In this document: positions 22,489-24,503 of the stretch, piece by piece
Numbering within the stretch: position 1 is the first letter of the stretch
How the letters are laid out: every line of letters begins with the position of its first letter
Virus record (IMG/VR): IMGVR_UViG_3300021962_000628
Location: 1-24,503 of that record
Strand: one strand, 5' to 3'
Source of the DNA: a virus
Length of the DNA stretch: 24,503 nucleotides
Translations under genes and position numbers: made by a program
Notes under the pieces: model-generated
Told to the model about the DNA's origin: nothing
Databases searched by the model: none
What the model saw: only the letters and a program-made list of their open reading frames with translations

Positions 22489-23133
22489 ATGGCAAGGCAG
22501 GGGATTAGTACAGGAACATCGCCTAATGATGGTTTAGGCGACTCTCTGTTAGCTGGTGCTGTAAAAATTAATCAAAATTTTCTGGAAATTTATAATACTT
22601 TTGGAAACGGAAATACATTAACGAGTTATGTTAATACTGCTGGTATAGCAACTTATGCAACCACATCTGGTGTTGCAACTATATCTGGATATGCAACAAC
22701 AGCGGGTGTTGCAACTTATTCATCATCATCTGGAGTTTCGACAACAGTAAGTGGAGGATTTGGTTCACTTATAGGATTAACAGTTGTTGGACTTACCACA
22801 TTATCAGTCAATAGTTCTATTGATGCATTAAGAATTACTCAAACTGGTGGCGGAAATGCCCTAGTTGTTGAAGATGAAACAAATCCTGATGCTACTCCCG
22901 TTATAGTAACTGGTATTGGATCTGTTGGCATAGGAACAAATTCTCCAGTATGTTTATTTCATGTCCAAGGTGATACATTAATAACTGGAATTGCCACAGT
23001 TGGACTTGCAAATACTTCTACTCCAGTAAATAATTCTCAAATGAGTTTTGAACTCACATCAGACACAAATTTGAGAATTAAAGTTCGCGGAACTGATGGT
23101 GTGTTGAGATCTGCAGACATTACACTTGCATAA
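22489..23133 (+). CDS. Tail-fibre-like structural protein, 214 aa
   Basis: The N-terminal ~40 residues (GISTGTSPNDGLGDSL, KINQNFLEIYNTFG) are the attachment-type module found on many cyanophage fibre and virion proteins. Residues ~50-86 are a short Ala/Thr/Ser/Gly repeat (TAGIATYATTSGVATISGYA, then TAGVATYSSSSGVST). The C-terminal part contains VGIGTNSPVCLFHVQGD and LITGIATVG, a beta-strand pattern seen in trimeric fibre shafts. It is much shorter than a full receptor-binding fibre, so it may be a small fibre, a collar/whisker or decoration protein. It has its own late promoter. Confidence 0.8.
   Translation: MARQGISTGTSPNDGLGDSLLAGAVKINQNFLEIYNTFGNGNTLTSYVNTAGIATYATTSGVATISGYATTAGVATYSSSSGVSTTVSGGFGSLIGLTVVGLTTLSVNSSIDALRITQTGGGNALVVEDETNPDATPVIVTGIGSVGIGTNSPVCLFHVQGDTLITGIATVGLANTSTPVNNSQMSFELTSDTNLRIKVRGTDGVLRSADITLA
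22637..22746 (+). repeat. Imperfect tandem repeat in the fibre-like gene
   Basis: Repeats of a unit encoding T-(T/A)-(A/S)-G-(V/I)-A-T-(Y/I), with DNA such as GGTGTTGCAACT recurring at 22671-22682 and 22706-22717. Low-complexity repeats of this sort commonly expand and contract in fibre genes. Confidence 0.6.
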
Positions 23134-23135
23134 TA

Positions 23136-23143
23136 CTAAATAC
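23136..23143 (+). promoter_or_regulatory. Late promoter element CTAAATAC
   Basis: CTAAATAC three bases after the stop of the fibre-like gene, 32 bases ahead of the ATG at 23168. Confidence 0.6.
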
Positions 23144-23167
23144 CTCAGTGTCGCAAAAAGAATATCT

Positions 23168-23839
23168 ATGACTTTAGATCTTCATAACTTCTTCAAGTAT
23201 TATGATGATAATAACGCGAATCATGTAGCTGCAGTTCAATGGTTAGAGGATAACCTTCCTGCACAATTCATGGATGATTCTGAATCCGAATGGATTGGAA
23301 TTTTTAGAACAAAACCCCCTACTCCAGAAGTTCTCGCAGTCCCTTACTACAATCAAGTAGACAACTATAGAGATGCACATAGAACTTGCAACTCTTCATC
23401 GTGTGCTATGTGTCTGTCTTTCCTCAAGCCAGGCAGCATCAAGGGCGATGATGAGTATGTCAAGAAAGTATTTGAGATTGGTGATACGACTGACCATGCC
23501 GTACAGACGAAAGTTCTGGCAGCTTATGGTGTTAAGTCACACTTTAGTTACAATCTATCTTTTGCTGATATTGATAAAAGTCTGGACGCTGGGAAGCCCG
23601 TTGTTATTGGCATACTCCATAGGGGTTCTCTTTCTGCACCTACTGGTGGGCACATGTGTGTTGTTATAGGAAAGACCCCAGATGGAAAGGGTTACTATAT
23701 CAACGATCCATATGGTTCTCTAAACGATAACTATACCGGTCCAGTAACAAATGGTAAGAAAACCATTTACACCAAAGCAGTTCTTAAGCATCGTTGGTGC
23801 CCAGGTGGCAACGATGGTTGGGGTAGAATTTTTGACTGA
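23168..23839 (+). CDS. C39-like cysteine peptidase with shared N-terminal module
   Basis: Protein of 223 residues. Residues 1-47 (LDLHNFFKYYD, AVQWLEDNLP, IGIFR) form a module also found at the N terminus of the adjacent lysozyme. Residues ~55-200 match a papain-like C39-type peptidase: Q63 in VPYYNQVDN for the oxyanion hole, candidate nucleophile C74 in RTCNSSSCAM (C79 is an alternative), H162 in TGGHMCVVIG and D180 in YYINDPYG. It may cut peptides, possibly murein cross-links, given its neighbour. The start chosen is ATG 23168; an in-frame TTG at 23126 lies in the previous gene. No signal peptide is seen. A late promoter is present at 23136. Confidence 0.85.
   Translation: MTLDLHNFFKYYDDNNANHVAAVQWLEDNLPAQFMDDSESEWIGIFRTKPPTPEVLAVPYYNQVDNYRDAHRTCNSSSCAMCLSFLKPGSIKGDDEYVKKVFEIGDTTDHAVQTKVLAAYGVKSHFSYNLSFADIDKSLDAGKPVVIGILHRGSLSAPTGGHMCVVIGKTPDGKGYYINDPYGSLNDNYTGPVTNGKKTIYTKAVLKHRWCPGGNDGWGRIFD
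23174..23308 (+). repeat. Shared N-terminal module, copy 1 (in peptidase gene)
   Basis: Encodes residues 3-47 of the C39-like peptidase. By eye about 28 of 43 aligned residues equal those in the lysozyme copy at 23860-23991, and DNA runs such as GCAGTTCAATGGTTAGA are identical in both. Confidence 0.85.
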
Positions 23840-23850
23840 GGAGAACAACA

Positions 23851-24503
23851 ATGGCTAGAATAGATTTACACAACTTTTTCAAGTTTTACGACGAAAGAAA
23901 TCCTAACCATGTCAAGGCAGTTCAATGGTTAGAAGATAATCTCCCCGTCAAGTTCTTAGAGGATAACATTGACTGGGCTGAGATTTATAGAGGAAAAAAG
24001 ACTAGTGCTGCACCAGCCTCAGCCGCTGCTGCAGCTCCTGTAACAAGTGGTGATGATATGCCTATGATGGGTCTCAAACTTATCAAAGAGTTTGAAGGAT
24101 GTCATCTATCTGCATATCCTGATCCCTTGACTGGTGGACTTCCAATTACTATTGGTTGGGGTTCCACTCGCAAGAAGGATGGATCGCCATTCAAACTGGG
24201 TGATACTATCACTCAACAGGAGGCAGACGATCTACTCATCAGTCAGTGTAAGAGTCAGTTCTTACCTGCACTTCGCAAGATTCCTCATTGGAATGAGATG
24301 ACTGATGGTAAAAGAGGAGCACTCCTCTCATTTGCTTATAATCTAGGTGCTGGTTTCTATGGTGGAGATAATTTCAATACCATTACAAAGCGTCTGAAGA
24401 ATAAGGAGTGGGACTTGGTTCCTGATGCTCTTTATCTCTATCGTAACCCTGGTTCAAATGTAGAAGCAGGTCTTGCTCGCCGCCGTAAGGCAGAAGGCGA
24501 AGC
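23851..24503 (+). CDS. GH24 lysozyme/endolysin with shared N-terminal module (3'-truncated by window edge)
   Basis: The ORF is open to the window end, with 217 codons visible. Residues 4-47 repeat the peptidase N-terminal module (IDLHNFFKFYDE, AVQWLEDNLP). Residues 51-67 are an Ala-rich linker. From ~70 the sequence matches phage T4/P22-type lysozyme (glycoside hydrolase 24): catalytic E82 in IKEFEGCHLSAY, D91 in PDPLTGG and T100 in ITIGWGST, the E-D-T arrangement of the family, followed by ALLSFAYNLGAG and LYLYRNPGS. It should cleave the glycan strands of peptidoglycan. GAGGAG at 23838-23843 lies seven bases before the ATG, and the gap after the peptidase is 11 bases, so the two are made together. 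Confidence 0.92.
   Translation, partial: MARIDLHNFFKFYDERNPNHVKAVQWLEDNLPVKFLEDNIDWAEIYRGKKTSAAPASAAAAAPVTSGDDMPMMGLKLIKEFEGCHLSAYPDPLTGGLPITIGWGSTRKKDGSPFKLGDTITQQEADDLLISQCKSQFLPALRKIPHWNEMTDGKRGALLSFAYNLGAGFYGGDNFNTITKRLKNKEWDLVPDALYLYRNPGSNVEAGLARRRKAEGE
23860..23991 (+). repeat. Shared N-terminal module, copy 2 (in lysozyme gene)
   Basis: Encodes residues 4-47 of the lysozyme and parallels 23174-23308 in the peptidase gene. Codon differences are spread along the copy, so the duplication is not very recent. Confidence 0.85.

Noticed and set aside
1-24503. tRNA genes, CRISPR arrays, insertion sequences, attachment sites
   Set aside because: No cloverleaf with a CCA-type acceptor, no regularly spaced repeats, no transposase and no integrase was seen; gaps between genes are too short for most of these.

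Overview
The window is part of the genome of a T4-like cyanophage (a contractile-tailed virus, most likely of marine Synechococcus or Prochlorococcus). It carries T4-type replication and recombination genes (DNA polymerase gp43, UvsX, helicase gp41, primase gp61, class Ia ribonucleotide reductase NrdA/NrdB) beside genes typical of marine T4-like phages: a 2-oxoglutarate/Fe(II) oxygenase between uvsX and 41, a MazG-type pyrophosphohydrolase and a staphylococcal-nuclease-like protein. It also carries A/CTAAATA late-promoter motifs. All recognised genes are on the + strand. They are packed with 1-8 base stop/start overlaps, and no stretch longer than about 50 bases lacks a gene. No tRNA, CRISPR array or insertion sequence is visible.

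Layout. (1) 1-7322, early/middle replication block: 3' part of gene 43, two small ORFs, uvsX, 2OG-oxygenase, gene 41, an AT-rich B12-binding radical SAM gene, mazG and a small ORF, ending in an intrinsic terminator at 7329-7358. (2) 7337-15737, late block: a protein with a possible nuclease fold, a nucleotidyltransferase fusion, a 1080-residue lysine/glutamate-rich protein with processing-like motifs, a small protein, a probable structural protein, several tiny membrane proteins and an SNase-like nuclease, closed by a second terminator at 15722-15751. (3) 15751-17381: a probable structural protein and small conserved phage ORFs. (4) 17322-21853: an early-type promoter followed by gp61, nrdA and nrdB. 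(5) 21855-24503: late genes for an unknown conserved protein, a fibre-like protein, a C39-like peptidase and a GH24 lysozyme that runs off the window.

Promoters. Two classes can be read directly. Three sigma70-like promoters (TTGACW, 17-base spacer, GAG then TAYACT) are each embedded in the 3' end of a coding region, ahead of the radical SAM gene, mazG and gp61. Eight late-type elements (A/C-TAAATA) each sit 30-41 bases ahead of a start codon.

The most striking structure is around the radical SAM gene. It sits between gene 41 and mazG, and the last ~57 bases of gene 41 are present twice: once as the real 3' end of gene 41 (4771-4833) and once just before mazG (6668-6724). Most coding differences between the copies are synonymous. 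The insertion therefore looks like a cassette recombined in from a relative, carrying its own helicase tail. The leftover tail still supplies the promoter -10 and the ribosome-binding region of mazG. Other notable points are capsid-targeting-like N termini on three consecutive late proteins, a shared N-terminal module on the two adjacent lytic-type enzymes, and a terminator hairpin whose loop is a late-promoter element.
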